DNA from: Endozoicomonas sp. OPT23
Lineage (GTDB): Bacteria > Pseudomonadota > Gammaproteobacteria > Pseudomonadales > Endozoicomonadaceae
Direction of reading: 5' to 3'
Length of the DNA stretch: 64,000 bases
Assembly: GCF_009653635.1 (NCBI RefSeq)
Contig: NZ_PPFD01000002.1
Coordinates: forward strand, 558,001 to 622,000
Shown: positions 1 to 9,452 of the stretch, in pieces
Position numbering within the stretch: the first letter of the stretch is position 1
How the letters are laid out: every line of letters starts with the position of its first letter
The notes under the pieces: model-generated
The model's database searches: none
Told to the model about the DNA's origin: nothing
Seen by the model: the letters and a program-made list of their open reading frames with translations, nothing else
Translations under genes and position numbers: made by a program

Positions 1-1
1 T

Positions 2-1018
2 ATCCGTCGTGCCCAGGTGATGGTGGAAGCCATTATTGCCGAGGTGGGTGAAGGTGACGGTGTAAATCTGTCTTTGCAACTGGCCAGTACACAGGGTTCT
101 ATTGTTCAGTTCCAGGATGGTTCTAATGTTCCTATAGGGCAAATTATTGCTGGTGTAGCTGATGCTCAGGGTGAAAAGGGCACAACGGTAATAGATGACG
201 GGAAAACGACAATAAATCCGGATAAACCCGGTGATTACAGTACATTGGCAAATGCTTTAGGGAGACTCTCAGGTTCTGCTTTTGCTATTTCTTCTGGTAA
301 CTGGGGCGCACTGTTGCAAGCGGCCAGTACTTCTTCAAAAACCAATGTGCTCTCAACACCGAGCCTAATGACACTGGATAACGAGGCTGCTTCTTTTATT
401 GTCGGTGACGAAGTACCGACTCTGACCGGCTCTACCTCCAGCAGCAATAACGACAATCCTTACCAGACCATCGAACGCAAGCAGGTCGGTGTCAAACTGG
501 TGGTGACTCCACAGATCAACGAAGGCGATGCGGTACGTCTGGATATTGAACAGGAAGTGTCGAAAGTAAATGGTCGTACGCCTGTTGACGTAACCTTCTC
601 AACCCGTCAGGTGAAAACCTCAGTTATGGTTCGCAGCGGTGATACGGTGGTTATTGGCGGCTTGATGGATGACGACGTTCAAGAGAGTGTTTCCAAGGTG
701 CCTCTATTGGGTGATATCCCGATTCTGGGCCACCTGTTTCGTTCGACCAATAGCAAAAAAGTTAAGCGTAACCTGATGGTCTTTATCCGTCCGACCATTA
801 TTCGTAATGATGACCGCCTGAAGACTGTCAGTGCCAGCAAGTACAGCCTGATTCGAGCTGAACAGTTGTTGCAGGATGAACGCGGTATCAGCCTGATGCC
901 CGATCAAAATGTACCGGTACTGCCTGAATTGAGTGATGCTGATCGTTTCCTGAAAGAAGTTCAGGGCAGCATTCAGAAGTCAGATGACAGCCGCAAGCAA
1001 CAAGCGGGTGATAGCTGA
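2..1018 (+). CDS. gspD: Type II secretion outer-membrane secretin GspD (C-terminal part, truncated by window start)
   Basis: GspD forms the outer-membrane ring through which folded periplasmic proteins leave the cell. The reading frame is open to the left edge, so the start and the N0-N2 domains lie outside the window. What remains begins in an N3-type repeat ([14 protein letters not shown]). It continues through the secretin barrel, with the hallmark stretches [11 protein letters not shown] and [14 protein letters not shown], then [14 protein letters not shown] and a conserved end near [11 protein letters not shown]. About 70 residues follow the barrel and probably contain the S-domain that binds a pilotin. 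The TGA stop overlaps the ATG of gspE (TGATG), so the two are likely translationally coupled. The identification rests on family motifs and on the gsp genes that follow in order. Confidence 0.95.
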   Translation: MRRAQVMVEAIIAEVGEGDGVNLSLQLASTQGSIVQFQDGSNVPIGQIIAGVADAQGEKGTTVIDDGKTTINPDKPGDYSTLANALGRLSGSAFAISSGNWGALLQAASTSSKTNVLSTPSLMTLDNEAASFIVGDEVPTLTGSTSSSNNDNPYQTIERKQVGVKLVVTPQINEGDAVRLDIEQEVSKVNGRTPVDVTFSTRQVKTSVMVRSGDTVVIGGLMDDDVQESVSKVPLLGDIPILGHLFRSTNSKKVKRNLMVFIRPTIIRNDDRLKTVSASKYSLIRAEQLLQDERGISLMPDQNVPVLPELSDADRFLKEVQGSIQKSDDSRKQQAGDS

Positions 1019-2499
1019 TGGAAGCCACAGCAGTCAGTCGCATTCAGCTGCCGTTCAGCTACGCCAACCGTTTTCGTGTCTTTGTTGAGTACGACAGTGA
1101 TCAGCCGGTTGTTTGTTATGAAAAGACTCTGTCGCCAGCTTGTCTGATCGAGATTCGTCGTATTCTGGCTCAGCCCTTTACTGCGCGAAAACTGTCCGAA
1201 GAAGAGTTTTCTGTTCGGTTGGCAGCGATCTATCAGCAGGATTCTTCAGAAGCGCGTCAGCTGATGAATGATATTGGCAGTGATGCTCAGCTGCAGGCAC
1301 TGGCTGATGAATTGCCAGACAGTGAAGACCTGCTGGAAGCTGATGATGGCGCGCCAATTATTCGCATGATCAACGCCATGCTCAGCGAATCCATTCGTGA
1401 CGGCGCGTCGGACATCCATATTGAAACCTTTGAAAACCAGCTGGTTATTCGTTTCCGTATTGACGGCGTGTTACGGGAAATTCTGCGACCACAGCGAAAA
1501 CTGGCGGCATTGCTGGTATCCCGTATCAAGGTCATGGCCAAACTGGATATTGCCGAGAAGCGTGTGCCACAGGATGGTCGAATCTCTTTACGACTGGGTG
1601 GTAAAGCGGTCGATGTTCGTGTGTCGACACTGCCAACCCGACACGGTGAACGTATCGTAATGCGTTTGCTGGATCGCAGCAGTGTGAAATTTGATCTCAG
1701 TCGTCTGGGTATGTCTCCCCGAATCTGTGACGGGCTTCGTCAACAGTTGCATAAACCCCATGGTATCCTGCTGGTCACCGGTCCAACAGGTTCCGGTAAA
1801 AGTACGACCCTTTATTCTGGTATCAGTGAAATCAACACCCCCGGTCGCAATATTATGACCGTGGAAGACCCTGTGGAGTATGACCTCGAAGGCATCGGTC
1901 AGACTCAGGTTAATCCGAAAGTGGATATGACCTTTGCCCGTGGCCTGCGTGCCATTCTGCGTCAGGACCCTGATGTGGTGATGATTGGTGAGATTCGGGA
2001 TCTGGAAACGGCCGAGATTGCCGTTCAGTCTTCCCTCACAGGTCACCTTGTATTAAGTACATTGCACACAAACACTGCAGCGGGTGCTATTACACGACTC
2101 AGGGATATGGGTATTGAACCTTTCCTGCTGTCGTCCAGCCTGCTGGGTGTGCTGGCACAGCGTCTGGTGAGAACGCTCTGCAGCGATTGCCGCACTCCGA
2201 TTCAGCCTTCCGAAGCAGAGAAGAAACTGCTGGGGCTGGAAGAGGATGATCACCGTCCGGTCTGGCGGGCAAAAGGCTGCAGTGAATGTCGCAATACCGG
2301 CTATCGTGGTCGTACAGGGATATACGAACTGTTCCTTGTTACTGATGTGATGAGGGACCTGATTCATGACGGTGCTGGCGAAGCGACAATGGAGCAGGTA
2401 GCAAGACAACAATGGCCATCCATTCAGCAGGATGGTTTTGACAAAGTCTTATCTGGCCAGACCACGCTGTCGGAAGTGCTAAGGGTAACGAGGGAGTAA
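1018..2499 (+). CDS. gspE: Type II secretion cytoplasmic ATPase GspE
   Basis: This is the hexameric AAA-type ATPase that drives pseudopilus assembly from the cytoplasmic face and binds GspL. The 493 residues match the usual length. Visible motifs are a Walker A loop GPTGSGKST at about 255-263, the Asp/Walker B segment [14 protein letters not shown] at about 315-328, a His box ([11 protein letters not shown]), and the zinc-binding tetracysteine module typical of GspE, CSDC near 388 and CSEC near 421. The N-terminal domain before residue 100 is the variable GspL-binding region. The start overlaps the gspD stop, and gspF follows after 3 bases. Confidence 0.98.
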   Translation: MEATAVSRIQLPFSYANRFRVFVEYDSDQPVVCYEKTLSPACLIEIRRILAQPFTARKLSEEEFSVRLAAIYQQDSSEARQLMNDIGSDAQLQALADELPDSEDLLEADDGAPIIRMINAMLSESIRDGASDIHIETFENQLVIRFRIDGVLREILRPQRKLAALLVSRIKVMAKLDIAEKRVPQDGRISLRLGGKAVDVRVSTLPTRHGERIVMRLLDRSSVKFDLSRLGMSPRICDGLRQQLHKPHGILLVTGPTGSGKSTTLYSGISEINTPGRNIMTVEDPVEYDLEGIGQTQVNPKVDMTFARGLRAILRQDPDVVMIGEIRDLETAEIAVQSSLTGHLVLSTLHTNTAAGAITRLRDMGIEPFLLSSSLLGVLAQRLVRTLCSDCRTPIQPSEAEKKLLGLEEDDHRPVWRAKGCSECRNTGYRGRTGIYELFLVTDVMRDLIHDGAGEATMEQVARQQWPSIQQDGFDKVLSGQTTLSEVLRVTRE

Positions 2500-2502
2500 C
2501 CC

Positions 2503-3720
2503 ATGACACTCTATACCTACACAGCACTGGATAAAAAAGGCAAAACCAAAAAGGGCACTCAGGAAGCAGACTCTCCTCGTCTGCTTCGTCAGACGTTGCG
2601 CTCTGAAGGTTTGGCTCCGGTTGACGTAGAGCCAGCTCGGGTTAAGCAGGAATCTGCGACCACCAGGCGCTCACTGTTTACCCGTAAAGCCAGTGTCTCT
2701 GAAATCGCAATGATTACCCGGCAGCTGGCCACTCTGGTTGCTGCTGCGATTCCTATTGAAGAGTGCCTGCAGGCATTGAGTCAGCAGGTCAGTAAGCCAC
2801 ACCTGCAGGCAATGATTAAAGGCATAAGAGCTCGAGTTCTGGAAGGTCATACTTTGTCGGATGCTTTGGCCAGCTACCCGTCGTCGTTTGATCAGTTATA
2901 TTGCGCCATGGTCGCAGCCGGTGAAAAGTCCGGTCACCTTGAAGTGATTCTGGAGCGATTGGCTGATTACAGCGAACAGCGTCAGCAGATTCGCAGCAAA
3001 ATGACTCAGGCCATGATCTATCCGATAGTTTTGACTGTAGTCGCTATTGGTGTGGTAGGCGCTCTGCTGACCACTGTTGTGCCGACGGTAATCGATCAGT
3101 TTAAATTTGCCGGTCAGAAGCTGCCTCCTATGACTCAGGCGCTGATTGCTGCCAGTGAGTTTGTCAGCAGTTATGGACTCTGGCTGGTGGCAGGGATAAT
3201 GCTGGCGCTGGTGGTGCGACAGAGATTGTTGAAGAAAGAAAGCCGCCGTTTATTGAACGATAAATTCAACCTGAAGTTACCTGTCTTTGGCGCGGTATTT
3301 TCTGGTGTTGAAACAGCGCGTTTTGCCCGTACACTCAGTATTTTGACCAGTAGTACGGTGCCTCTGGTAGAAGCCATGAGCATTTCTTCCGGTGTGCTGG
3401 GTAACCGTTATATACGACAAAAAATGCTTGCGGCATCGGATCGGGTAAGGGAAGGCGGCGCTCTCTGGACCGCACTGGAAAACAGTGGTCTCTTTCCACC
3501 GATGATGCTGCATATTATTGCCAGTGGTGAGCGTTCTGGTGAGCTGCCAAACATGCTGGAACGTGCGGCAAATGCTCAGGACCGTTTGTTTGAAGATCAG
3601 GTGAATATTGCTCTGGGTATCTTTGGGCCGGTAATGATCGTATTAATGGCAGGAATGGTGTTATTTATCGTTATGGCCATTCTGACACCGATGATGGACC
3701 TTAACAGTCTGGTGGGATAA
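2503..3720 (+). CDS. gspF: Type II secretion inner-membrane platform protein GspF
   Basis: GspF is the polytopic inner-membrane protein of the assembly platform. Its 405 residues contain two copies of the T2SSF four-helix domain (about 70-190 and 270-395). Membrane segments sit around 165-195, 220-240 and at the C-terminus (IVLMAGMVLFIVMAIL). The N-terminus TLYTYTALDKKGKTKKGTQE is characteristic of the family. The TAA stop codon is also the first three bases of a dispersed inverted-repeat element. The gap of nearly 200 bases after this gene, holding a strong hairpin, is the only real break in the gspD-N array. Confidence 0.97.
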   Translation: MTLYTYTALDKKGKTKKGTQEADSPRLLRQTLRSEGLAPVDVEPARVKQESATTRRSLFTRKASVSEIAMITRQLATLVAAAIPIEECLQALSQQVSKPHLQAMIKGIRARVLEGHTLSDALASYPSSFDQLYCAMVAAGEKSGHLEVILERLADYSEQRQQIRSKMTQAMIYPIVLTVVAIGVVGALLTTVVPTVIDQFKFAGQKLPPMTQALIAASEFVSSYGLWLVAGIMLALVVRQRLLKKESRRLLNDKFNLKLPVFGAVFSGVETARFARTLSILTSSTVPLVEAMSISSGVLGNRYIRQKMLAASDRVREGGALWTALENSGLFPPMMLHIIASGERSGELPNMLERAANAQDRLFEDQVNIALGIFGPVMIVLMAGMVLFIVMAILTPMMDLNSLVG

Positions 3721-3762
3721 GTGTGTAGACACACGTAATAGAATATTAAATGGCTATATCCC
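3718..3762 (-). repeat. Dispersed inverted-repeat element, partial copy A
   Basis: Starting in the gspF stop codon, the sequence TAAGTGTGTAGACACACGTA and the following GAATATTA match the reverse complement of the right half of the elements near 41.4 kb and 46.5 kb. The match fades after about 45 bases, so this is a half or degenerate copy. The other copies are intact at both ends, with TAAGTG...CACTTA termini. Confidence 0.6.
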
Positions 3763-3805
3763 CGGGTACTGGGTAATAGTCCCGAAACGACGTCCTGGTT
3801 TGTTT

Positions 3806-3828
3806 CTCCCTTTGCGTAGCAAAGGGAG
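3806..3828 (+). promoter_or_regulatory. Perfect 10-bp hairpin between gspF and gspG
   Basis: CTCCCTTTGC, loop GTA, GCAAAGGGAG form a perfect stem. No T-run follows (GCAGCAAC comes next), so it does not look like a simple intrinsic terminator. It sits upstream of the major pseudopilin gene. An mRNA-processing or stability role that raises gspG levels over gspDEF is plausible but inferred. Confidence 0.5.
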
Positions 3829-3915
3829 GCAGCAACATTAGAAACAGGAATTTATTTCAGTATTGTTTCTTGGAAACAGACCTGACTGGTTAGAATTTTA
3901 AGTGTGAAAATAATT

Positions 3916-4356
3916 ATGAAACAGAATCGTTTATCTACTGCATCACCAAAAGCGAAGGGTTTCACCCTGCTGGAAATCATGGTGGTTATTGTCATTCTTG
4001 GGGTTCTGGCCAGTATTGTTGCGCCTAACGTTCTGGGTAACAAGGATAAAGCCGACAAGCAGAAAGCGGTCAGCGATATCGTTGCTCTGGAAAGTGCGCT
4101 GGATATGTACAAACTGGACAACAATTTTTATCCATCCAGTGAACAGGGTCTTGAGGCTCTGGTTAAACGTCCTTCCGGTTTCCCTGAACCAAAAGGCTGG
4201 CGTGACAATGGCTACATCCGTCGTCTTCCTACGGACCCGTGGGGTAACCAGTACTATATGCAGACGCCGGGTGAGTTCGGTCCGGTTGATATCTTCTCTG
4301 CAGGCAAAGATGGTCAGCCAGGTACGGATCAGGACATCGGTAACTGGGATATCTGA
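3916..4356 (+). CDS. gspG: Type II secretion major pseudopilin GspG
   Basis: GspG is the main subunit of the periplasmic pseudopilus. A type IV prepilin leader ends in KAKG, with cleavage before FTLLEIMVVIVILGVLA. It carries Glu at +5 of the mature protein. The mature globular domain has the conserved GLEALV, PTDPWGNQY and DIFSAGKDGQPGTDQDIGNW segments; the last forms the calcium-binding loop of this family. An in-frame GTG lies 12 bases upstream (3904). The ATG at 3916 gives a more usual leader, but neither has a strong ribosome-binding site. Processing by the GspO/PilD peptidase must come from a gene elsewhere, since none is present here. Confidence 0.95.
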   Translation: MKQNRLSTASPKAKGFTLLEIMVVIVILGVLASIVAPNVLGNKDKADKQKAVSDIVALESALDMYKLDNNFYPSSEQGLEALVKRPSGFPEPKGWRDNGYIRRLPTDPWGNQYYMQTPGEFGPVDIFSAGKDGQPGTDQDIGNWDI

Positions 4357-4361
4357 TTACA

Positions 4362-4919
4362 GTGAGGCGCTTAAACAAGGGTTTTACACTGCTGGAAATC
4401 ATGCTGGTACTGGTGCTGTTATCACTGGCCGCCAGCGTGATTATTCCACGGTTGCCTTCGGGTAGCAGTGGCAGTGATCTCTATCAGCAATCAGAGAAGT
4501 TTGCAGCCCTTGCAAGAGCCGCAAACCAACAGGCTCTGCTGGAAGGTAAAACTCTTGGACTAAAGCTAACGTCAGACAACGACTATGAGTTTATGCTGCT
4601 GGCTGATAAAGGCTGGGAGAAGCTGGGTAAGAATCGCCTGTTTCGTCCAGTCAGTCTGCCTAAAGATATTCAGTTGACTTATTCAGCCGGTGATTCGTTC
4701 TGGCGTGAAGCACTTGAGTATGAGCAAGACGACAGCAACTCGATCTATTTTCCTGATGATGAACAGGCCGCCAAACAGCCGGACATTATTTTCTGGAGCA
4801 GTGGTGAAATCTCACCCTCCAATGTCAGCTTTTGTCTGGGTAAGAGCGAGACGAACTGCCAGTGGGTCGTGCTGGAAGAAACCGGAGAAGTACTGGTGAA
4901 GGAGAACCTGAATGGCTAG
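4362..4919 (+). CDS. gspH: Type II secretion minor pseudopilin GspH
   Basis: A short prepilin leader (MRRLNKG) precedes FTLLEIMLVLVLLSLAAS, with Glu at +5. The 185-residue length and position after gspG fit GspH, a minor pseudopilin. The start is a GTG five bases after the gspG stop. The C-terminal region is acidic and poorly conserved, as expected for this subunit. The end overlaps gspI by 8 bases. Confidence 0.92.
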   Translation: MRRLNKGFTLLEIMLVLVLLSLAASVIIPRLPSGSSGSDLYQQSEKFAALARAANQQALLEGKTLGLKLTSDNDYEFMLLADKGWEKLGKNRLFRPVSLPKDIQLTYSAGDSFWREALEYEQDDSNSIYFPDDEQAAKQPDIIFWSSGEISPSNVSFCLGKSETNCQWVVLEETGEVLVKENLNG

Positions 4920-5298
4920 AGGTGCTCTTTGCAGAGGCAGTCGTAAGGGCTTTACCCTGCTGGAAGTCATGGTTGCCATGGCGGTGCTGGCCATTGCCGG
5001 AATGTCGGTGATGGGCATGGTTCGGGAATCCATCAGTAACACCCAGTATCTGGCCGAAAAACGTCCTGCCTTCTGGGTCGCAGAAAATGCCATGACCGAT
5101 ATAGTGCTGAGTCAACGCTGGCCCGGACGGGAATGGCAGAAATCTTCTACTGTGCTGGCTGAAAGAGAGTGGTTTATTCGTAGCCGCAAGGTGAAGACGG
5201 GTTCTGATGACCTGATTATGCTGGAAGTAGAAGTTCGACAGAAAAAAGACAGTGAAAGTGCATTAGCGTCGCTGCAAACCTACGTACTCGACTCATGA
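4912..5298 (+). CDS. gspI: Type II secretion minor pseudopilin GspI
   Basis: GspI nucleates the tip complex with GspJ and GspK. The leader ends in SRKG before FTLLEVMVAMAVLAIAG, with Glu at +5. The mature domain contains AEKRPAFWVAENAM and REWFIRSRKV, typical of the GspI family. At 128 residues it has normal length. The ATG lies inside the end of gspH, and the stop overlaps the start of gspJ by 4 bases, pointing to tight translational coupling. Confidence 0.93.
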   Translation: MARGALCRGSRKGFTLLEVMVAMAVLAIAGMSVMGMVRESISNTQYLAEKRPAFWVAENAMTDIVLSQRWPGREWQKSSTVLAEREWFIRSRKVKTGSDDLIMLEVEVRQKKDSESALASLQTYVLDS

Positions 5299-5960
5299 GT
5301 GTGTCTGGACGAATGGCGGTTAAACGAGCGAAGCCGTTCAGTGATGGTTTCACGTTATTGGAAATGCTGCTGGCTCTGGTAATTTTTACTTTGGTCAGTC
5401 TTTCCTCCTGGCAAGTGCTTAATACCGTAACCAGCGCTCGAGATGTTCAGGCCGACAAACTCAAGCGGCTTGAAGCTCTGGACTATACCTTTCTTATTTT
5501 GAAGCAGGATATTCGTCAGATTGTTGAACGTGGTGTTCGTATTGATGGCAAGGTATCCCAACGAGCGATTTTCTCCGGTGAGATTCTTGATTCAGAAGAT
5601 CAGGGATTAACTTTCGTTAGAGCAGGCTGGCAGAATGCCCAGTCACGACTGCCAAGGTCAACACTTCAGCGCGTTTATTACCGTTTAAATGAAGGTAAAT
5701 TACAGCGAGGCTATGATCGTGTACTCGACCAGTCTCTCGAAGCTGATCCGGTTTATCGAAATCTATTGACGGGTGTGAATGAGCTGAAGTTCCGCTTTTA
5801 TTACAAGGAAGGAAGAGGGCGCTCTGGCTCCTGGCAGGACATCATGAAAGAACAGGGTTGGCCATCGGCTATTGCAGTGAACATGGTGCTGGATAAAGAA
5901 GGCGAGATCGAACGACGGTTTATGATACCCGGATCATTCGAGGTGCAGCATGGTAGCTAG
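5295..5960 (+). CDS. gspJ: Type II secretion minor pseudopilin GspJ
   Basis: The prepilin leader ends at FSDG before FTLLEMLLALVIFTLVSLSS. Downstream are family features such as LDYTFLILKQDIRQIV and the C-terminal VNMVLDKEGEIERRF strand. GspJ is part of the GspI-J-K tip. The 221-residue length is usual. The start overlaps gspI by 4 bases and the end overlaps gspK by 11. Confidence 0.93.
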   Translation: MSVSGRMAVKRAKPFSDGFTLLEMLLALVIFTLVSLSSWQVLNTVTSARDVQADKLKRLEALDYTFLILKQDIRQIVERGVRIDGKVSQRAIFSGEILDSEDQGLTFVRAGWQNAQSRLPRSTLQRVYYRLNEGKLQRGYDRVLDQSLEADPVYRNLLTGVNELKFRFYYKEGRGRSGSWQDIMKEQGWPSAIAVNMVLDKEGEIERRFMIPGSFEVQHGS

Positions 5961-6957
5961 CGCTCACATTCGCTCTAACCTTAAACAAGCGAAACCCTTG
6001 TATAAAGAACAGGGTGTTGCTCTGCTAACAGTCATGCTGACACTGACGCTGGCCATTCTACTGGCGTCCGGTGTCGTTGAAGCCATGAAACGGCAGACAC
6101 AGTTAAGCAGTGGTTTGCAAAACCGCGAGCAGGGCTGGTGGTACGCCCGCTCGGCAGAAGCTTTGGCGATTAAGGCGCTAAAACAGGACTTTAAAGACGA
6201 CAAAGAGGTTGTTCATCTGGGTCAGTACTGGGCAACGTCACGACAGACTTTCCCTATGGAAAAAGGTTCTATTACCGGCCGTGTCTTTGACCGACAGGCG
6301 TGCTTTAACCTCAATGGCCTGATCATTGCGGAAGGCAAAAAGCCTGATGAGCAGGTGCCAGTGAAAATGCTTAAGGCATTGCTGGAAAACCATGAGGTCG
6401 AAGACCTTAATATTGCTCTGGCAACTGTCGATTGGGTCAATGCCAAAACAGAGCCTCTCAGTTCTACCGGAGCAGACGATGATGATTACTTGTCATTGCC
6501 TGTGGCCTATCTGGCAGGCAATACTTTTATGAGAGACAAGAGTGAGTGGCGTGCGGTTATGGGTGTAACGCCAGCGACTGTAGAGAAAGTACAGCCTGAC
6601 TTGTGTGCTTTGCCAGCCAGCACCCTTAAGTTGAATGTTAATACCATTGATGCAGAAGCACCTGAGCTGATGGCTGCTGTACTGCTGAACCGTATTTCTG
6701 TTGATCAGGCGAAAGACCTTTTGAAAGATCGACCAAGGGACGGTTGGCGAACTATCGATGAATTTTTTGCTGAAGGTTTACTGAGCAATATTCAGAAGAA
6801 AGACCTTCAGCTATTTTTTGTTGTGAAAAGTGATTATTTTGAAGTGGATGCCCAGGCACAGATTGATGAAACCCGGGTCAGAATGCAAAGCCTCCTGGTA
6901 AGGGGCAAGGGGAACGCCTTGACGGTTGTTCGACGCCGAACAGGAGAATTACTATGA
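5950..6957 (+). CDS. gspK: Type II secretion tip pseudopilin GspK
   Basis: GspK caps the pseudopilus. A long leader ends in KEQG before VALLTVMLTLTLAILLASG. Mature position 5 is Thr instead of Glu, which is normal for GspK and supports its place at the tip. The large insert domain contains DRQACFNLNGL and DWVNAKTEP, followed by a helix-hairpin-helix-like segment (LNVNTIDAEAPELMAAVL). The 335 residues match the family. The stop overlaps gspL by 4 bases. Confidence 0.94.
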   Translation: MVASAHIRSNLKQAKPLYKEQGVALLTVMLTLTLAILLASGVVEAMKRQTQLSSGLQNREQGWWYARSAEALAIKALKQDFKDDKEVVHLGQYWATSRQTFPMEKGSITGRVFDRQACFNLNGLIIAEGKKPDEQVPVKMLKALLENHEVEDLNIALATVDWVNAKTEPLSSTGADDDDYLSLPVAYLAGNTFMRDKSEWRAVMGVTPATVEKVQPDLCALPASTLKLNVNTIDAEAPELMAAVLLNRISVDQAKDLLKDRPRDGWRTIDEFFAEGLLSNIQKKDLQLFFVVKSDYFEVDAQAQIDETRVRMQSLLVRGKGNALTVVRRRTGELL

Positions 6958-8123
6958 GCCAACAGGCAGAAAATACCTTGCTGATCAGATTGCCGGAAAG
7001 TAGTAGCAGTCCGGTGTTCTGGTATCAGTCAGAAGTAGAACAGGGACAGCTGGCTGTTTCCGAGCTGGCTCAGCTTGCAGAAAAGTCTGAAGCCAGTCGT
7101 GTGCTGGTTATTGTACCGGGTGAGCTGGTCAGTCTTACGACCATTGAAGTCAGTGGTTCTCTAACACCAGCGGTTATTCGTTCATTGCCTTACAGGCTGG
7201 AAGAGGATCTTGGCAGTGATGTTGAGAATGTGCATCTTGCCATTCTGGATAAAGACGAAGATCAACTGCATCTGGCGATTGTAGAAAATAGCTGGATGGA
7301 GTTATGGAAATCCTGGTTGCAGGAAGCTGGTATTAAATCCAGGCGATGGTTGCCGGAAACTCTGGTGCTTCCGTGGCATGCCGGCCATATTGTGACGATG
7401 GCCAGAGACAGTCAAAGTCATGTGATTCGCTCTGGCCAGTGGCAGGGAGCGGTTTGCGATACGGGTTGGCTGCCGCTTTACCTTGAAAGTGTTCAGTCCG
7501 AACAATCGCTGACAGAAACTCAGCTGTCAGCACAAAACTTTTTCTCCGAAGTGGCAAAGCAGTCAGCAGAGCTGAAAGGAAATCTGCTTCAAGGCGACTG
7601 GCGTCCAGCCAGGGAGCAAAGCAGTCTGACTAAAGGCTGGCAGCAGCTTCGACTCAGTGCGGTTCTCATGACACTGATTGTTGTTGTCTGGTCTGGCAGT
7701 AAATTCTATAACAGCTGGGAGCAGGAGCAGCAGGTAAAGGCTTATCAGCAATCAGCTAATGAGCTTTTTGCAGATACCTTTCCTGGCAAGCGTGCTATTC
7801 GTCCGTTGTCGCAGATGAAATCTGCATTGAAATCCATGCAGGGCTTACAGAGTAACGAGACTGGTTTTCTGGAACAGCTGGACAAATTGGCGCCTGTCTT
7901 TAAACGACAATCTTCAGTTGTGCCGGTTTCTATCAGTTATCAGAAGAACTTGCAGCAGATAAGAATCACTGCTGAAGCAGGTAATATTGGTCAGTTTACA
8001 GACCTCCGTGATCGAATTGCCCAGTCTAGAGCTGTGCGTCTGGAGTCGCTGGAACAAAAAACAGAAAAAGGTAAGCAGGCGTCGGTAACCGGTGCCCTGA
8101 TTATCAGTGGGGATCGCTCATGA
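6954..8123 (+). CDS. gspL: Type II secretion inner-membrane protein GspL
   Basis: GspL anchors the GspE ATPase to the inner membrane. Residues 1 to about 220 form the cytoplasmic actin-like region (VLVIVPGELVSLTTIEV and PYRLEEDLGSDVENVHLAI fit). A membrane helix lies near 232-250 (LSAVLMTLIVVVWSGSKFY). The periplasmic C-terminal ferredoxin-like domain follows. The length of 389 is standard. It overlaps gspK and gspM by 4 bases each. Confidence 0.93.
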   Translation: MSQQAENTLLIRLPESSSSPVFWYQSEVEQGQLAVSELAQLAEKSEASRVLVIVPGELVSLTTIEVSGSLTPAVIRSLPYRLEEDLGSDVENVHLAILDKDEDQLHLAIVENSWMELWKSWLQEAGIKSRRWLPETLVLPWHAGHIVTMARDSQSHVIRSGQWQGAVCDTGWLPLYLESVQSEQSLTETQLSAQNFFSEVAKQSAELKGNLLQGDWRPAREQSSLTKGWQQLRLSAVLMTLIVVVWSGSKFYNSWEQEQQVKAYQQSANELFADTFPGKRAIRPLSQMKSALKSMQGLQSNETGFLEQLDKLAPVFKRQSSVVPVSISYQKNLQQIRITAEAGNIGQFTDLRDRIAQSRAVRLESLEQKTEKGKQASVTGALIISGDRS

Positions 8124-8635
8124 AGAATCAGACGGCAGAGATCAGGCAACGTTGGAATGAATACTGGGATGGGTTAGCCACCCGTGAAAGAAGACTATTG
8201 CTACTGGCAGGTATAGCCATTGTTCTGTGGCTGGTCGCTTATGGTGTGGTTAAACCTTTGCAGGATGCTGAAGAACAAGCGGCCAATCGATTGAACTCCA
8301 GTCGTGCAACACTGGTTCAGATGCAGGAAATGGCGGCTGAAATTCAGGTATTGAGAGCATCTGGTGCGGGGTCAGTTCAGGCTGACTTTTCACAGCCGCT
8401 GGATGTTCAGGTTAACCGGTCGGCTCGTAAAGCGGGTATCAAAGTAACTGGCTTGAACCAGCAGCAGAGCAGCCTTCTGGTAAAGCTGGATGATGTCAGC
8501 TTTCAGAAGCTGATTGGATGGCTTCAGCAGTTGGAGCAGCAGGGTATTGTGATTGAAAATATTGAGATGAAGCGTGGTGAGGCTTCAGGGCTGGTGAGTG
8601 TTCAGTCTCTGAGAGTCAGCAGGCAGGAAGTGTAA
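8120..8635 (+). CDS. gspM: Type II secretion inner-membrane protein GspM
   Basis: GspM pairs with GspL in the platform. It has the family architecture: a short cytoplasmic start (YWDGLATRERRLL), one membrane helix (LLLAGIAIVLWLVAYGVV), a periplasmic coiled coil, and a small ferredoxin-like domain ending in VSVQSLRVSRQEV. At 171 residues the size is normal. It starts within the end of gspL. Confidence 0.92.
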   Translation: MKNQTAEIRQRWNEYWDGLATRERRLLLLAGIAIVLWLVAYGVVKPLQDAEEQAANRLNSSRATLVQMQEMAAEIQVLRASGAGSVQADFSQPLDVQVNRSARKAGIKVTGLNQQQSSLLVKLDDVSFQKLIGWLQQLEQQGIVIENIEMKRGEASGLVSVQSLRVSRQEV

Positions 8636-8636
8636 G

Positions 8637-9404
8637 ATGAAAAGAGTTCTGGGACTGTCTTTTCTGGCCCTGTTTTCCCTGACAGTGTTTATTGTGATTC
8701 AAACACCGGCAGTTGTCGTTTGGGAACAGGTGAAAGAGCATTTTCCAAATAAGGTGCGGACTGTTCAGTTACAAGGAATTGAGGGTACGCTCTGGCAAGG
8801 TTCGGCGCAGTCTGCTCTGATTAATGGTCGACAATTACCGTCTATAAGCTGGGATCTGGAAGGATTCTCCCCGCTTGAGCAGTCTGCTTCCTATGATTTG
8901 AAATTGGGTCATAGTCGCAGTTCTCTGTCTGCATCGGGTCTTGTTACCCTGAGTGCAGACGAAGTGGTTGTCGAAGATGGTAAAGGTCGAATAACGGGCG
9001 ATGCTCTGCAAAAATTTTCCAGACAGAAGCTGGTTGATATTGATGGGCAACTGAAGCTGCAGATTGAAAACCTGACATTGGTTAATGGCCAGTGTCAGGA
9101 GCTGGAAGGTGCCGGTCAGTTGCGGGATGTTTCTGCCGAAGGTCGTTTTGGCAGTCTTGAACTGGGGCAGGGTAATCTTGACCTGGGCTGCGATAAAGGT
9201 CTGTTTCTAGCCAGAGTTGAGCAGCAGTCGGAGGATGTTAAATCCAGTCTGGTACTGAATATGCTCAAAGGTAATCGCTATCGAATCCGTGGTTCGGTGA
9301 CACCGGGCGAAGAAATGGAACCTGATTTGAAGAAAGGTCTTTCCTTTCTGGGTAAGAAAAACAGCAGTGGCGGCTATCAAATAAATTATAAAGGCCGTAT
9401 TTGA
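8637..9404 (+). CDS. gspN: Type II secretion accessory protein GspN
   Basis: This is the last gene of the T2SS array. It has an N-terminal membrane segment (LGLSFLALFSLTVFIVIQTPA) and a periplasmic region with GIEGTLWQGSA and LPSISWDLEGFSPL, typical of the GspN family. GspN is present in only some T2SS and its precise role is unclear. It begins 1 base after the gspM stop. A hairpin follows directly. No gspC was seen downstream, so it probably lies just upstream of gspD, outside the window. Confidence 0.88.
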   Translation: MKRVLGLSFLALFSLTVFIVIQTPAVVVWEQVKEHFPNKVRTVQLQGIEGTLWQGSAQSALINGRQLPSISWDLEGFSPLEQSASYDLKLGHSRSSLSASGLVTLSADEVVVEDGKGRITGDALQKFSRQKLVDIDGQLKLQIENLTLVNGQCQELEGAGQLRDVSAEGRFGSLELGQGNLDLGCDKGLFLARVEQQSEDVKSSLVLNMLKGNRYRIRGSVTPGEEMEPDLKKGLSFLGKKNSSGGYQINYKGRI

Positions 9405-9409
9405 ACATT

Positions 9410-9442
9410 AGAGCTTCGATGCTACGAATGCATCGAAGCTCT
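9410..9442. terminator. Hairpin terminating the gsp operon and the convergent zinc locus
   Basis: A 13-bp perfect stem, AGAGCTTCGATGC / GCATCGAAGCTCT, with a 7-base loop lies in the 48-base gap between two converging genes. It lacks a clear T-tract on either strand, so the terminator call rests mainly on position and stem strength. Confidence 0.6.
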
Positions 9443-9452
9443 GTCCCCCCAG

